NCBI GenBank assembly: GCA_015039315.1
Contig: WIDE01000092.1
Location: 1 to 64,000 of the forward strand
DNA: 64,000 bases
Direction of reading: 5' to 3'
DNA from: Clavulina sp. PMI_390
Taxonomy: Eukaryota > Basidiomycota > Agaricomycetes > Cantharellales > Hydnaceae
Positions within the stretch are counted from its first letter, which is position 1. The number at the start of each line of letters is the position of its first letter. Positions 47,441-60,800 of the stretch are shown here, one piece after another. Both the position numbers and the translations under genes were made by a program. The notes below the pieces were generated by a model. That model made no database searches, was not told the origin of the DNA, and worked only from the letters and a program-made list of their open reading frames with translations.

Positions 47441-47754
47441 ACTCATTCACTGGCGTACAGTAGGAGGGAGGTTAATTTTAGAATCGACCGAGCTGATCAT
47501 GGTTGATATGGCCCCAATGCTCTGATATGCTCCCGCCCATGGTCTGACCTCATGTGCTGTTTTGGAGAATAATTGTTACACTTAGTGTCATTTTAGTATT
47601 GGGTTGTGGCCAAAGGGTGCATTCCTGAACGATCATCATTGATAGCATTTCGTGTACATGATAGTAGACGGAACAGGAGCACGAGCTGTCTTCGCCATGG
47701 CTAATCACACGCTTGACACGGAACCAAACAAACGAGCATCCAACTCGACCCGCG
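47441..47754. other. intergenic between permease and OTU1
   Basis: A spacer of 314 bp that must hold the permease 3' end and the OTU1 promoter. No specific sites are called. Confidence 0.4.
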
Positions 47755-49572
47755 ATGTCCGTCCCAATCCGATTGCGCGGCCCTAAGGGCACATCCACAA
47801 TCCAAGTGTCTCTCGAAGGCCCGATATCTGACCTGCAGCAAGCCATATTATCTGCGACCGATGTATGTTCTCAGTGCACCAGCACCACCGCGTCATCCTA
47901 CTCACGAGCTGATATGTATTACTTTTCTTTTCTACAAGATCCCACCGACATCACAAGAAGGTTTGAATTCTTCGCATTGTTTGCATCCGACCGGGGCGAC
48001 TCATGAGCTTTGCCCTGATCAGTGCGTTCTGGATATCCACCAACCGCATTGACCGTAAGCAATTCTTCGATATCACGCTGATATCGAAAACACCGCCACC
48101 ATATTGAATCTTCCTCTAGCTTATTCCATCATTGCCAGTGAGCTCCCTGGGCCTTCAACGTGGGGATACTCTCACCGTGTCCTCAAACCCGGGGGCTCGC
48201 GATGCCGCTAGTACTGGCTCCTCGTCCGCGCCTGTAGCTCCTCGAGTCCCTGCTTCGGGGTCTGCAAAAACGAGTGCCTCATCCCCTCAATCACCTCCCG
48301 TTCCACGACGAGAAAACTCTCTTCGTACCGACGGGACGATCTCTGCCCCGAATGCACGATCACCTCCGATAAATCCCCCCAAGACAGCAGAAGTGGAAGA
48401 CAGCGTGCCTGTTGATGGAGGATATCTTGTTCTCAGAGTACGGAACAGCTTCTCAAGATTTAGTGTCCACTCTTTGCCTAATAATCCTAATCAACTGTGC
48501 GCCACCTCTGGGTTCCAGGTTGTCCCAGATGACAATTCGTGTCTCTTCTCATCGATTGCGGTCATATTCGAGCAAGATATAAATATGGCACCGAAATTAC
48601 GCCAGGTAGTAGCTGATGCTATTAGGAAAGACCCTGTCCAGTTTGACGAGGCGATCTTGGGGTAGGTGTTTGATCCCCGCTGGTGCTGATCGAGAATGCT
48701 AAACTTGTGGATCATCGATCCCTCGATACAGTCGCTCGCAAGAAGACTATATTTCGACAATATTGAAGCCGTCTGCATGGGGAGGCGCAATTGGTATGTA
48801 GGACAGTTTTTCCGTCCATCCTCACACTCAACTTCACCTCGACACATTCCATAGAGCTGATGATATTTGCTGACCACTACAAAACCGAGATATCTAGCTT
48901 TGATGTTGAGTCCGGCCGCTGCTATCGTTTCGGGGAGGGAAAATACGACAGTCGGTGCGTTTGTCATGCTAATTCGGTACTGACATGTTGATGTGATTCT
49001 GAGGTGTACCATCCCTCTTCATGCTTGGGCTTAACTAGGTGCATCGTGATGTATTCTGGAATCCGTTAGTATATAACCCTGCCTGCCGTTTTAATCCTTC
49101 AGCTGACAGGCCCCCGATATACGCCACAATCGATTCACCTTCGTGGGTTCTCCGAGCCAAGACTATGATGCAACGTCTCTCGCACCCACAGCCTCTGCAC
49201 CTCCCGACTTCCACACTACCGTCTTCCCTATTGAGTCCCAATCTATCTTCCAAGCGGCTTCAAAACTGGCTACAAAGCGTAGGGAGAAGAAAGCTTACAC
49301 TGTACGTGATGGATCTATAGCCCCAGCCTTGACCGATTGGTCTAATATTCACCACTGCTCCCGCAGAACACGGCGACGTTTGATCTTCGATGTCAAGTAA
49401 GTCTGTTATCTTCCTAACCTGTCTGTATTGATCTCAACCTATATTGTGGCGTGGTTTATCCCCCCCTTTTCCTGTGAATCTCTTGTAGGTGTGCAGCAAG
49501 GGCCTCAAGGGGGAGAAAGAGGCGCGCCAGCACGCTTCCGAGACTGGACACGTTGAATTTGGGGAGTATTAG
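47755..49572 (+). CDS. OTU1: OTU-family deubiquitinase (Otu1/YOD1)
   Basis: Predicted 354 aa from 11 exons: 47755-47862, 47939-47960, 48023-48054, 48120-48437, 48519-48661, 48732-48793, 48855-48954, 49039-49064, 49162-49301, 49367-49396 and 49489-49572. The N-terminal UBX-like domain (MSVPIRLRGPKG to VSSLGLQRGDTLTV) recruits Cdc48/p97 in this family. A Ser/Pro linker follows. The OTU core has the catalytic motif VPDDNSCLF (Asp and Cys) and, later, the histidine in YSGIHYDA. A C-terminal C2H2 zinc finger reads RCQVCSKGL ... HASETGH. Domain order and length match yeast Otu1 and human YOD1, which trim ubiquitin chains from Cdc48 clients in ER-associated degradation. It is tandem with the permease and convergent with the aldolase gene. 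Confidence 0.93.
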
Positions 49573-49919
49573 TGTCTCTCAGTGGCGACATGAATCGAAA
49601 TGCTGCACTACTAATCTGGGAGGGGGAATTTGTATTCATTCACCCTAGCAAAATTGTACACTTGGGAATGATCCAAAACCCGATGAGTTGTAATAAAATC
49701 GTGAGATGAAACAGATACATATCTACACAGAGCGGTTGAGGCAATGTAGGAATCCCAAATGAATAAAATAAGGCACATCTCCACGCGTCCATCGATGATG
49801 AGACGAGACAAGTAGGCCAAGTATAGCCTGCCTTTTTTGTCTCCGACTTCACGCAGGAAGAGGGCACAAGCCAAAAAAGCTGGTGCGGACAGCATCCATA
49901 TACGCATATGTGGACCTGT
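49573..49919. other. convergent 3' spacer
   Basis: A spacer of 347 bp between the 3' ends of OTU1 and the DapA-like gene. No structure is seen. Confidence 0.4.
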
Positions 49920-52107
49920 TTAAGCGCTCTTCGCGGCCACCACCCCCTTCCATTTCTTTTCCTCCACTAGCATGGCCAAGACGTCTGGGTGCCCGGCAAT
50001 TTTCTTCCCGATTGTGTCGTCCATCCTCAGCAACGGCAGGCGCGGGCACTCGCTCCCTTCGGGGTATGCCTCACGTCCATGCCAGTACTGTAGTAGCCAT
50101 TTGGTTCCCCCAATACCGGCCAGGAGGGCGACAGTGCGATCAGCACGGGCGATAATTCCCTGGAGGCGCTGAGCCTCTACAAGAAGGGCAGCAGGCGACT
50201 CGGAGAGCGAGGAGAGGACCGAGAAAGAGGATGGGAGAGGAGCATGGAAGAGCGCGCTAGGGGGGAGTGTGGCGAGCGTAAGGTGTGAAAGGGCAACAAT
50301 AGCGTTGGGAGCAAGGTTGCCGAGGCCGGTAATGGCACCAGCGGAGTTGGCATACGCGGAGGGAAGGAGGAAGTCAATAAACCCTCCAAGGGTGAGGAAG
50401 CTGTTTGTCAAATGCAGGTTTAAGATTAATTAGTTATCGTGGCATTCGATCGTAATGGGTGATTAGTCGTTTGTTTGGTCGGGGTTGGGGAGAGGTGAAG
50501 GTGTTCGATATTGAGGAACCCGAAAGGAGTAGAGGGAAACCGAGGTTGAGCCCAGAATTTAATAGGGCATCGCAAGAGGTAGATAGAGGTAGAGCCAAAA
50601 AGTTCGTCAGTTACAGCATACATGCAAGAGGAAGAGAAAATGGGGAAAAGGAGAAGGAGAAATGGGTCTGGAGGGCGTTCTCGGAGGGGACTCCAGAATA
50701 GTCAGCCTGGGCCGCACAAAACTAGTCTTGGCCAACTTATTCGTGGTGGCTCATCGAAAATGGATGAGTTTCCGATTGCGGATCTCCGCAAGGATAAGGC
50801 CCCCCCGATAAATCGGGGACTCGCCATTGGCCAGATGATCAGGCTGAAAGTAGTGATTCAAAAATAGAGTAAGAAATCGGCCACGTACGGAGCGTCGATC
50901 GTCCGAGGATGAGCCTTGATCCAAGCGGGGTCCGAAGTGGTTGCTGCGATTCTTGTCAGCTTGCCCACGTTCCCACATCTGGATGTAGGTTACAAGCGAG
51001 TGTTGGCGCATTGTGATGTCGTAGACACAACCACGCGTGAGACATCATGGAATGTTGCGATGGCAGCGATGAGAGAAGGGAGGTGAGACAGGGGGAAAAT
51101 CAGCAGAAGAGAGTTGCCAATACAACATCCGAGAGCAATCAGCATATGGAGAGGGTTGATGGTAGGGTAAATCGGGGGACGAAACGTAAATAGCGGAGTC
51201 AAATATATCATGAGATGTTATTGGGACACAGTTGGGAAATGAGGAAACGGATCGTCAGGCACTGTGGGGAAAAGAATAGGCCATATGATACGAACGTTAA
51301 TTTGACACCAATGATGTTGGCGTGTTCAGCTGCAAGCTCTTCTATAAGGTCTGACTCCATATCTATGCCGCCGGAGGCGCCAGGATCTGTACAAAAAAGG
51401 TTAAGGGGGGAGGGTTGGGCCGCTTTAATTGAGCTCAAGATATCAAACAGAAAAACTCACAATTGTAAATGACTAGCGGTAGTGGGCTTGAGCTTGCCAC
51501 ATCCGAGAAGAATTGCTTTATGGCGGGCCTCGGCAGAGCACCCGCGAAATAGCCACTGGTGATGACGATCGCATAATCTGCACCAGCCTTGGCTGCTTCC
51601 TGGGTGAGCTGGATGGTCTCACGTGTGGAGCCAGCCCCAGTGCCGACGATCAGGGGGACGTGAGCAAGGGAGGGGGAAGCAGAATCGAGAGCCTCGCGCG
51701 CGGCCGTGATAAGGGTGATACGCTCTGAAGGTGAGAGGTGGTGGGCTTCGCCCATGGAGCCCGACACAACGAGCCCCATTCCAGCACTTGCGAGCTTGAC
51801 AGCGTGACGCTGGTATGTTGGGATGTCTAGAGGTTCGGTGCACGAGGTCAACGTGCGTGCCGTTCGTCCGTCACCATGTAGTGATGGGTTGAGAAAATAT
51901 CAAGACGAGGCAATGGGGATCGGAAAACGTGGAATGAATCTTCAGTGTTGAGAAACAACGAATGATTAAATTTTCGAAGCACTCACCGAGGTCCTGAGAT
52001 CCAGGGAGGAAAAACGCGGGCAGGGGGGCCCAAACGCCTGCAGAAATGGGGCGCGGGATTATGGTAGGCTCGGTATGCCCATTGGTGAGGAGGCTTTCAA
52101 GGGTCAT
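49920..52107 (-). CDS. DapA/HOGA-like class I aldolase or lyase
   Basis: Predicted 382 aa, minus-strand exons 52107-51987, 51826-51461, 51386-51296, 50978-50889 and 50400-49920. TIM-barrel landmarks of the dihydrodipicolinate synthase family appear in order: GVWAPLPAFF near the start, GSMGEAHHLSPSER (substrate-binding loop), VPLIVGTGAGSTRETIQL, PLVIYN-YPGA with the proton-relay tyrosine, and GVKLT with the Schiff-base lysine followed by CGNVGKL. Fungi make lysine by the aminoadipate route, so a role in 4-hydroxy-2-oxoglutarate or other 2-keto-acid cleavage (HOGA-like) is more likely than lysine synthesis. Substrate is not decided by sequence. Two introns (317 and 488 bp) are far longer than the local norm. 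Confidence 0.88.
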
Positions 52108-53076
52108 GGTTCAAAAATATGTTTGACGACGACAAAATGGAACAGAAAGGCGACAACAATGCCAAAAAGCGAATGAGCGCCGAAGAACGGGGGGAAGGGG
52201 GTGTTTTCCCCGGATGACCTTTATAAAGTCTGGGGTATGGCTATCATGTCCCGGGCCGAAACCCGTCCGGGCCGCCGAAATCCGAATCCTCCATATCTGA
52301 AGGAACGCGTTTCGTTTTCTGGATGGCTGACTGGGCCAATGGTGTGTTAGGAAGGACGTGCAGACAAGCGATGCGCCCAATTTTCCGAAAGGAGAGTGTT
52401 CTCGGTGGCTTTGATGGGTGGGTTGGATGTGATCGGTACGGTTGGTGGATCTGGTCGGCCCGCGAGACCCACCCGCAACCTGTAGGACGATTCTCGTCTC
52501 GGCCTTCCAAATGACCACCTATCGTATATCCATAGCAACTGCGGACTTGCTGCTAAGCGGAACCGAATCGACCGAGTACAAAATTCCTCAGCTGCAGCCA
52601 AGCCTCTGCGCCAAAGAGGTTGGAATTTCACCGTCGCTTCTCGTGTCAGATGTCGCATCAAAATAGCACTTGAAAAAGATCGAGGATTCGCCGATAATTG
52701 TTCCACATTTCTGATGGAGCATTGGATGGAGCACTCGCTTGCCAAGCTGGATTGAGTGCGGCTGAACTTGGCACAACACACGTGAACGAGGGGGACGTTC
52801 ACAGCGATCACAATGCCCTGGGAGGGTGTAATGCTCTCCCTCTCCCTCGCATTTTGGAATCTACCAAGAAAAGAACGGCGGTTATTGTTGGTATCCTTCT
52901 TGATGACAATGATTTGGAACAGGGTCGAAGCGACATACGGCGGCTGGCACACGTGATAATTCTCACACCCATTCCTCTGAACCCTCGAACAAAAATTTGG
53001 GCAGACCAGTCGTTTGCCCGAATCCCCAAATTAACCTCCAACTCCAGTCCTCCAAAGTTACCGTTTGTTCTGAATC
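52108..53076. promoter_or_regulatory. divergent promoter region of DapA-like gene and NAA25
   Basis: A 969-bp spacer between divergent start codons. A 201-codon minus-strand frame (52347-52952) inside it has no motif and is probably chance. No binding sites are called. Confidence 0.4.
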
Positions 53077-56000
53077 ATGTCTGCAGCAGTCGTGGACTCC
53101 AAGAAGCTCTCCCCTCTCTATGGTAATTGCATAATATAATTTTATTCTTTGCGCAGAATACTCGTGTGCTGATTCCTTCTCGAAAGATGCTCTTGACCAG
53201 GGCCAGTTCAAGACTGCCATCCAGCTGTCCACTAAGCTGCTAAAGAAACATCCAAAGTCTCTCATCTTAAAAGTGCGTCACCCGCCGTTCTATGACTCCA
53301 TCTGTGCCACGCAAATCTGCTGGTGATGACGCTTCCTTGCTGACGTTTACCGTTGCGCCTCGGATTCATATGTATAGACACTCAAGAGTTTAGCCCTCAT
53401 CCGTAGCCAGAAGCACGACGAGGGTGTCGTCCTCTGTGACGAGGTTTTCGCTGCCCGCCCCACGGACGAAAATGTCCTCCAAGCTCTCACAATGGTCCTT
53501 CGAGTGCTTGAGCGGTACCCAGACATCATCACACTCTACGAAGACGCGTTCAAAAAGGAGCCGAAGAGCGAGGAGCTTGGCTCACAGGCATTCCTCGCCA
53601 TGGTGCGTGTGGGCAGCTGGAAGTCTGCTCAGCAGCTCGCGCACAAGCTTTCCAAGACGTTCAATGCCAATGAGAACGCTAGCACGCGCTATTTGGGCTG
53701 GACAATCATGTGTGCGCTGCTTCAAGCGACAGATCCCATGCTGAATGACCAGAAGACCAAAACCGTTGTTTTGTCCATCGCCCAGCGGTTCTTCGCTCAG
53801 CTCCCGGTAACCTCGAACCACACTACACATCCTGAGAAGCTCATTTTGCTCTTGGACATTCTCCTCGCTTTCCCGGAACCCAAGTACAAGGAAGCATTTG
53901 ACCTGTTGGAAACCGAGTCTGGGAAGAAGATGATCGCAGCCAGCCTCGAGGTCGAGGAAAGGAGACGCTTGATTTGGTCCAAACTTGGTCGGTATGCCGA
54001 AGAGCGCGAGCTTTGCGTCACACGATTGACCGCCGGGTGAGTCATTTTTGTATCGATTTCTCCAGGTGGCGTTCATCCGAGGTTTTGCTCTCGTCCTCCC
54101 GGCTTCCCCCGCTTCATGAACAAACCAATGGATCACATACTGACTCCGTGAATCTCCAAATAGCGATCGGAACTGGCTTACATTTACCTCCTATCTCGAC
54201 TCCACGTTCGCTCTTATTACCGCTTCAGCTGAATCCTCCGCTCCTGACGACACAACCGCTGTCGCGCCCTCGCCCACTACATTGCTCAAAGAAGCCCGGG
54301 CCCAACTCACCTCAGTCGCGGAGCTCGATGGTCGCAAAGGGCGAAGCGCCCAAATCGCTCTCCTCGAGTTCGCAAAACGGCTACGTAGCCTCCCAACCCC
54401 TACTGAGGAACTCGAAGGCCAAAATACGTTTGTTGAGGTTGTCAAAGCGTATATTGAGATGTATACGGATAAGCCTTCGTGCTTTGAGGATGTTAGATCG
54501 TATGTGGATGAGATGAAGGATGACGAAAAAGCCAAGCTTATGGAATATGTCAAATCCATTGGCTCGAATGTACGCGTATTCCCCCATTTTTTCTCTCGTG
54601 GTTCCCTATCTTCATTTGTTCTCTGCGGCCTATTACTAATTCTCGGACCTCTGTCCCACTTCTGTCTTGATTCTTTCTATAGATCTCCACTGCGTCGTCC
54701 CTCTCCCGCACCATTAATGCCTTCAAGCTCTTACGTTATGCCGAACCCTCGCCGTCAACCTCATCAGAACTCGCCCACGCCGAAAAATATTTCCGTCTCT
54801 ACCTCGAGGCGACTCGCATACTCGAATCTATTGGGGCCAAAGATCCAGAAGAGGTTGACCCTGCTGATGACTTGGCTCTCCTTGCGGCAAATGCTCTGAT
54901 TAGTGAATGGGCGAAGGATAAAAGTAAGCTCGCTTTGGGGTGTGCCATCTTATCCTCGGCATGAGACTCAGTGTCGTGTACCTTTTTCCACTTTTTATCT
55001 TTACTTTTAGGCGTTCAGGCGCCGCTGAACCAAGCAATCTTCGTCCTTGAGTTTGCAGCCACGAGGAGTCCATATAACTTCCGCTACCACCTCGTCCTTA
55101 TACGCCTATATCTCTTCCTTGGTAGGTAGCGATCTGTTCCTTGCTCGGCTGCCCACAAAACAGACCCTCCTCATTAGGTGCACACGCTGTCGCCTTGGAG
55201 CACTACAAGCTTCTAAGGATTCGATCGGTCCAACATGAGACGTTGTCCCACTATCTGATGGATCGCTCTACGACTTGGAGCGCGGCGAACGACGGAGATC
55301 TTACGCTGCATGATGCTGCAGTGGAAGTGAGCGCAATCTATCAAGAGAACGCGAACGAGGTGCGTTTGAGTGTCCATAGCATCAACTCTCTTGGTGGTGA
55401 ACGACAAGCTGACTGTCTCGACACTGTGTTTGTTTATTTCCCTCTCCGTCATGATGAAACATTCCAAAGACTCCGGAAATGCTCGCAAAGGCTCTGCTAT
55501 TCGAGAAGTACTCGCAGGTTCGAGGCTGTTGTCCATCATTGCGCCCTGAGCACCATCTATTGTATGCTCACAAACTCTTTCTTTCTTTCAGGTGCAAGGC
55601 TTTATCGATTTTGAGGATAAGCTTGATCGGTCTCTCCATCGGGATGTCATCAGGATGGATCAGATCCGCATGCGCTGCGTTGTAGAGCCTCCAACAACGG
55701 AGACGCTACAATTGGAGATTGGGGAGCTGGATTACATGTTCTTGCCCGAACGAAGTCAGTTCTTGCAGCCCTTTCCTGCTCCTTCACTTTATCTTCCATC
55801 CCCAGTCCCACTGACAAGAGAACTTGCATTCGTCTTTCGCGACCATAGTGGCTGTCCATCATGATAATCGCGACTACTCCGTTCTGCCCGACTTCCAGCC
55901 TGCGAGCAGCAAAACGTCAATAGATGAGCTCACAAAGCTGGGTCCCCGAATTGAGGTATGCTTTCTGTTCTTCATACTTGATCTCAGCGAGATAAGCACA

Positions 56001-57321
56001 ACAACTTAATCTTACGTCTCGTGCTATCAGGGCAAGTGGTGTGACATTTTTGTCCAGTTGTACATCCGCATTATGAACAGGGCCGCGGAAGCCACATGGT
56101 TCTCCCCTCATGTGTTCAAAGGCTTCAAGCCTGAAGACCTTAACCAGGTATATTACACTTTTTTGCTCACTCCCACACACTTCATATCTGCCTAGTTTTC
56201 GCGACTCACTCGTCATGATATTGCCTCTGGTTCTAGTTCACCGAAGCTGAGCGCATCTTTGTAAAGTATGGCGAAATACTGTACGAGTGGATGTGGCCTG
56301 CAGACAAGCCTCGCCCTGAAGTGGATCCTGAGACTGCTAAAGGAGATCCGAAGTACATCCCCAACGCTGATACGGCGCAATCCCCAGCACCTAATGGCAC
56401 ACCCGCGGCAAACGGGAACGGCTCTGCCGTAAAGGAAGCGAACGGTGAGTGTTTACCCCTCACCTTGTCTTGGGAGAGCGACTCTGATGCCCCGCTTTGC
56501 AGGTACTGCGAACGGCAAAGAGGAGCATACTGCACTGATTGAGCTCGCCGAGACCGACAAGACTGCTGAGGGGGCACTGGCTTGTGTCGAAGGTGCGGAT
56601 CTTGCGGATCGAGTCTTGTTCTGAACGCGGCACTAATGCTTTCATCTGTGACTGTTGATTAGCCATCGCCGCCATGATCAAAACACTGATTGAGTCTTCG
56701 GGGCCAACCTGGGAGATTCTCCACGCCACCAGTATCCTACAGGAGGTAAGCGACCACCTTCAATCTCTATCACCTTACTGATGGCCTTTTTTCTCAATTA
56801 CTCTTTGGTAGACGTTCGTGGTCCTAGGCATTCAGTCCATGCCACTCGGGCCGCAGACCGTGAAGGGCAAGCAGCAGAAAGCTGATCCAGTACGTCAATC
56901 TACGTCGAACCTTGTCAACGTTCTCCTTGGTTCCCTGGTTCTGTCTGACGCTGAACCATTTTGTGTACGATCAGTTATGGGCAGCTATCAAGAATCTGAA
57001 AAATAAGATCTCTACTATCATGCACGACGTCTCGACTCAGCTGGTGGCTTATGGTGACAGTTGTGATACACCTGAGCGTCAAGCGACATTCCTCAAGGAC
57101 TGTGACGAACTTATTGCTCAGGATCCCGAGGTGCGCCATTGGTATTTCTGTCATGATGCTGCTGTTTGCTCACATCCATGCGCTCCATCAACTAGCTGGC
57201 CAAGTTTGTTGAGACCCTCAAACATAATACTGTCCGTAAGGCAGCCATCTCCGCCATTGGCCGTGGAATCGGCAAGATTGCGGATGGTAAACGCCCTGTA
57301 TTACAGGCTGTTGCAGCCTAA
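53077..57321 (+). CDS. NAA25: NatB N-terminal acetyltransferase auxiliary subunit (NAA25/MDM20)
   Basis: Predicted 978 aa from 17 exons, all phases closing. Exons are 53077-53122, 53157-53272, 53378-54036, 54164-54569, 54683-54923, 55011-55121, 55178-55359, 55470-55517, 55592-55754, 55849-55955, 56031-56147, 56237-56444, 56503-56592, 56663-56745, 56812-56889, 56975-57130 and 57196-57321. TPR-like helical repeats start at GQFKTAIQLSTKLLKKHPKS. Family blocks include EFAATRSPYNFRYHLVLIRLY, LGAHAVALEHYKLLRIRSVQ and ETLSHYLMDR. Length agrees with animal NAA25 (about 970). The protein scaffolds catalytic Naa20 on the ribosome so that Met-Asp/Glu/Asn/Gln starts are acetylated, which supports actin cables and mitochondrial inheritance in yeast. 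A low-complexity insert (GTPAANGNGSAVKEANG) lies near the C-terminus. Confidence 0.92.
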
Positions 57322-57869
57322 ATCCAGCGCACAAAACAAAGCCACCTTTCTGGAGTTTCCCCACGAGTTCCGATGGTGCTAGAATTGCCGAAAGGCAAAG
57401 TCATACCCCCTTCACCTACCACTCCCTACAAATCACCAAAACACTCAGTCATCATACCCCACACCTTTAATCACGATTAACCCTAAAACCTAATTTTTCG
57501 ATAGCGCATGCCTTTCGTCTGTTCGTCAGCCTTGCTGAGAGATTTTCCTCCCTGCTCATGCTCCTCCCCCATCACGATATCATCTTATTTCACCCCAACT
57601 CAACTGTACCAATATGCACACCCCCAATATGTGAAGTTCCCTGCATTTACTAACAGAAGTAACACATGTACATGAACGCAACTTCGTCACAGAGATTAGT
57701 GGATAGAGGGTTGAGAGTTTCTTAGTCGCTGCTTAGAAATTGACCAAGGGTGGTTGTCACGTCGCTTCAAGTGGACGACCAGTACTTCAGTTCGGCTCCG
57801 AGTCATTTGTTTGCTCCGACGCGTGCCACCCATCGTCAACACCTTCCAGATACACTGCACCTCCTGCCT
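57322..57869. other. intergenic between NAA25 and the USP gene
   Basis: A 548-bp tandem spacer, C/A-rich just after NAA25. Nothing specific is seen. Confidence 0.4.
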
Positions 57870-60800
57870 ATGGGTAAACGGCCGACCAGAGGCGGCGCGA
57901 CGTCCAAATCGCGTCAGAAAGAAAAACAGGACTCCCTATGGGGCTGGGTTCTATCAGAGGTATCTGACCCAGACGACATCACTCGCGAACATGTCCTCCA
58001 AGCATATGGATTCTCCAAGCGGAATGCCACCACAAAGCCTGTCTGCCCAAATTCGATGATCACCAATAAAACGCCTAAAACTAACGATCTGAATGGTGGA
58101 GACCTCTCCGATCAACCCCAAGCTGAGGCTGGGGCAGCACTGGATGTTGACGAGAATGGGACTGACGCGAGCTCCGCTTCTGCTTCATGCAGCAAATCGT
58201 CGTGCACTAGCAACCCTAATTGTCTCAACTATGTGGAGCCAGGTGTGCTACATGACGAAGGTACCGCACTCTTTCCACACCTGAGATGCCCGTCGAATGC
58301 TGAGACAGATGAATAGCGACAGCTTGGGAAGCTTATCTTGACGTGGCGAACATTGGGGAAGATCCATCTGAGAGACTACGTAGCATCGAGGGTGGTCAGC
58401 CGGTTGGACTTAGGGCAAGTGTTGCGTTGAGATCCGGGGTTACCGCACCATCCATCTAAGCGTGAACTTCTCGCCATGTTAGAACTTAGGGGCGACCTGT
58501 TACGTTAATGCGTATTTGCAAGTGAGTCCTGCTCTAGAGTAGCCTCGAGCCCAGAGCAGCATCTAATCATATGTGTAACTCTTGGAGGTATGGTTCAGAA
58601 ATAAGCGTTTCGTGCAGGCCGTTATGCAATGCTCATCCGAAGATCCCAAGTTTCCTAATGTGCGCCAGCTACTCGTCTATTATGATGGATGTGGATAATC
58701 ACACGAATGTTATCTTGCGTAGACCCCCATCCATCACCTACAAGTGACCTTTGCTGCAATGCAAAGTGCAAAGTTTAGCGTATATAATCCTACCCCTTTG
58801 GTGGAAAGCCTGGCATTGAATCCTTCTGAGCAACAAGATGCTCTTGAGTATGTGCAATGTACCCTCTTTCATTCGAACTGCTTATATCTCAACATTTTGT
58901 GCCAATCAAGGTTCTCAAAACTTCTACTCTCCCTAATCGCTGACGAGTTCAAGAAACAACAGGATATGGGGCTTCAGTCATTTGTGGGGCGAGAAGTGAA
59001 TAATACCACTTGCCATCTCCCGAATCAGAATTCTGATGAATCTCCACAGTTCCAGGGAACACAAATCTATGGAGTAGAATGCAATGCATGTGGCACACGC
59101 TCCGAGCGGCCTTCTGAATTCCTGGAGCTCGAGATCAACCTCCAGGCGCGCCATCCACTATTTTCATAATGGTGCTTCCTTTCTTAACCCTTCCCACTAG
59201 AGTGCTGACATACTGGAGAACAGCCTTCGCACTTTGCTGCAGGACGAGCTGCTCACAGGGGCGAATAAGTATTTCTGTGGGAAATGTGAAAAGCTCCAGA
59301 ATGCGAGGCGATATAGTAAGCTGAGTAGACTCCCGGTAAGGTTCATGCTGGCCACTCTCGATGAACGGCTCAATGACAGTCTATCCAATTTATCATCTCG
59401 CCTCCTCAGCCAGTTCTCCAGTTCGGCATCATGCGCTTTCAATACGACCCCGTGTCTGATTCAAGAAAGAAGAAAAATCACTTGCTTTCCATCCCAACCA
59501 CTCTAGACATGACCCCGTTTATTGATAATGATGCCGCTGCGTCGCCTAAGAAGGAAGGTGATTCCACGAGGAAGAATATATATCGTCTTCAGGCAATCCT
59601 CTGTCATAAAGGAACGAGTGCCTACAGGGGCCACTATGAGGCGCAACTTTTAGACACTCAGTACGCCAAGAGCTCTATTCCATTTTCTGTGCACTATGGA
59701 ACGAATCGCTAACCAGTTCTTGCCTCCCAGGTCAGATCTATGGACAAATTTCAACGATGAGGTCGTTACATTTGTGGGGCCTCGTGCGGGTCGTGCGGGT
59801 GTGAATCAGAAGGCCAAGGGGAAACAAGGTCAAGCGAAGGGCGTGACGAAAGCTGCAAAAGATGTGGAAGCGAGCACCGCAAAGTATGTATATTGTTTTT
59901 CAAAAGTTGTCCCATGCATCCTTTTCAACCATCCTTGGCTATCCTCCCTTAAGTTCGGCAAGCACAAATGGAGATAGTCTACCCAAGTAGGACAACTCGC
60001 TACAGAAGAGAACCCCCCATGCTAACCCTCTTGATCAGATTGGTAGAGAGCAAAGATGCCTACATGCTCGTTTATAGGAGTTTAGATCCGGAGAGTTCCC
60101 AAGATGCGGGGCTTCATGAGTCGGTTTTGTTCGTACCTTTTGTTTCATTTGCCGTTGTCGTATGGGCTCAATCTAGATCAATGAGGCTTCTTAGCTCAAA
60201 TCTACCACCGCCAATTGCTAGAGTGGTGGAAAAGCTGAACCATGAATTCGAGGAGGAAGTCAAAATATATGATACCAAGTTAGTGGGCTGTCTGATATTT
60301 CTCACTAGTACGATTGGTCTCATCATATTTGCTAACTAAACTGTTATGCAGGAAGCAGGCTACCCGTGCGGATTTTGAAGACGCTCGGAAGAACAGATTA
60401 GCCGTATGCTCTACGTGGAGGATTCGGGATCATTCTGAGGTGAGCCCCATAACGTCGTGGTCTTCTAATGCGTCTTTCTAAGCTTAGTATTGCCTTTTGC
60501 CCTTATATCAGCGCTCAATCGTCCTACCACGCGACAACCTCGAGGAGTGGCTAATGCGTGGATTTAGAAAACCTCTGCCGCTAAAGCTGCGAGAGCGATC
60601 AGGGTCCCTTCCCCCTCCCCCTTTGACTTCGATCACACCCCACTTTACGTCTGCGACTGATCTGGCCGGTAGCACTCAATCACTAAGCCACACAAAGACT
60701 GACGCTAATATGGAGGCTGATTCTTCAGCGCCCGTCAGGGCAGGATCCCCTATGAAGGAGGAATTGCAAGATTCTTTCCTTCCAGTGCCCCAAGGCGGCG

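Noticed and set aside
52347..52952. 201-codon minus-strand frame in the divergent promoter
   Set aside because: No domain, odd composition, and it overlaps the promoter space of two well-supported genes.
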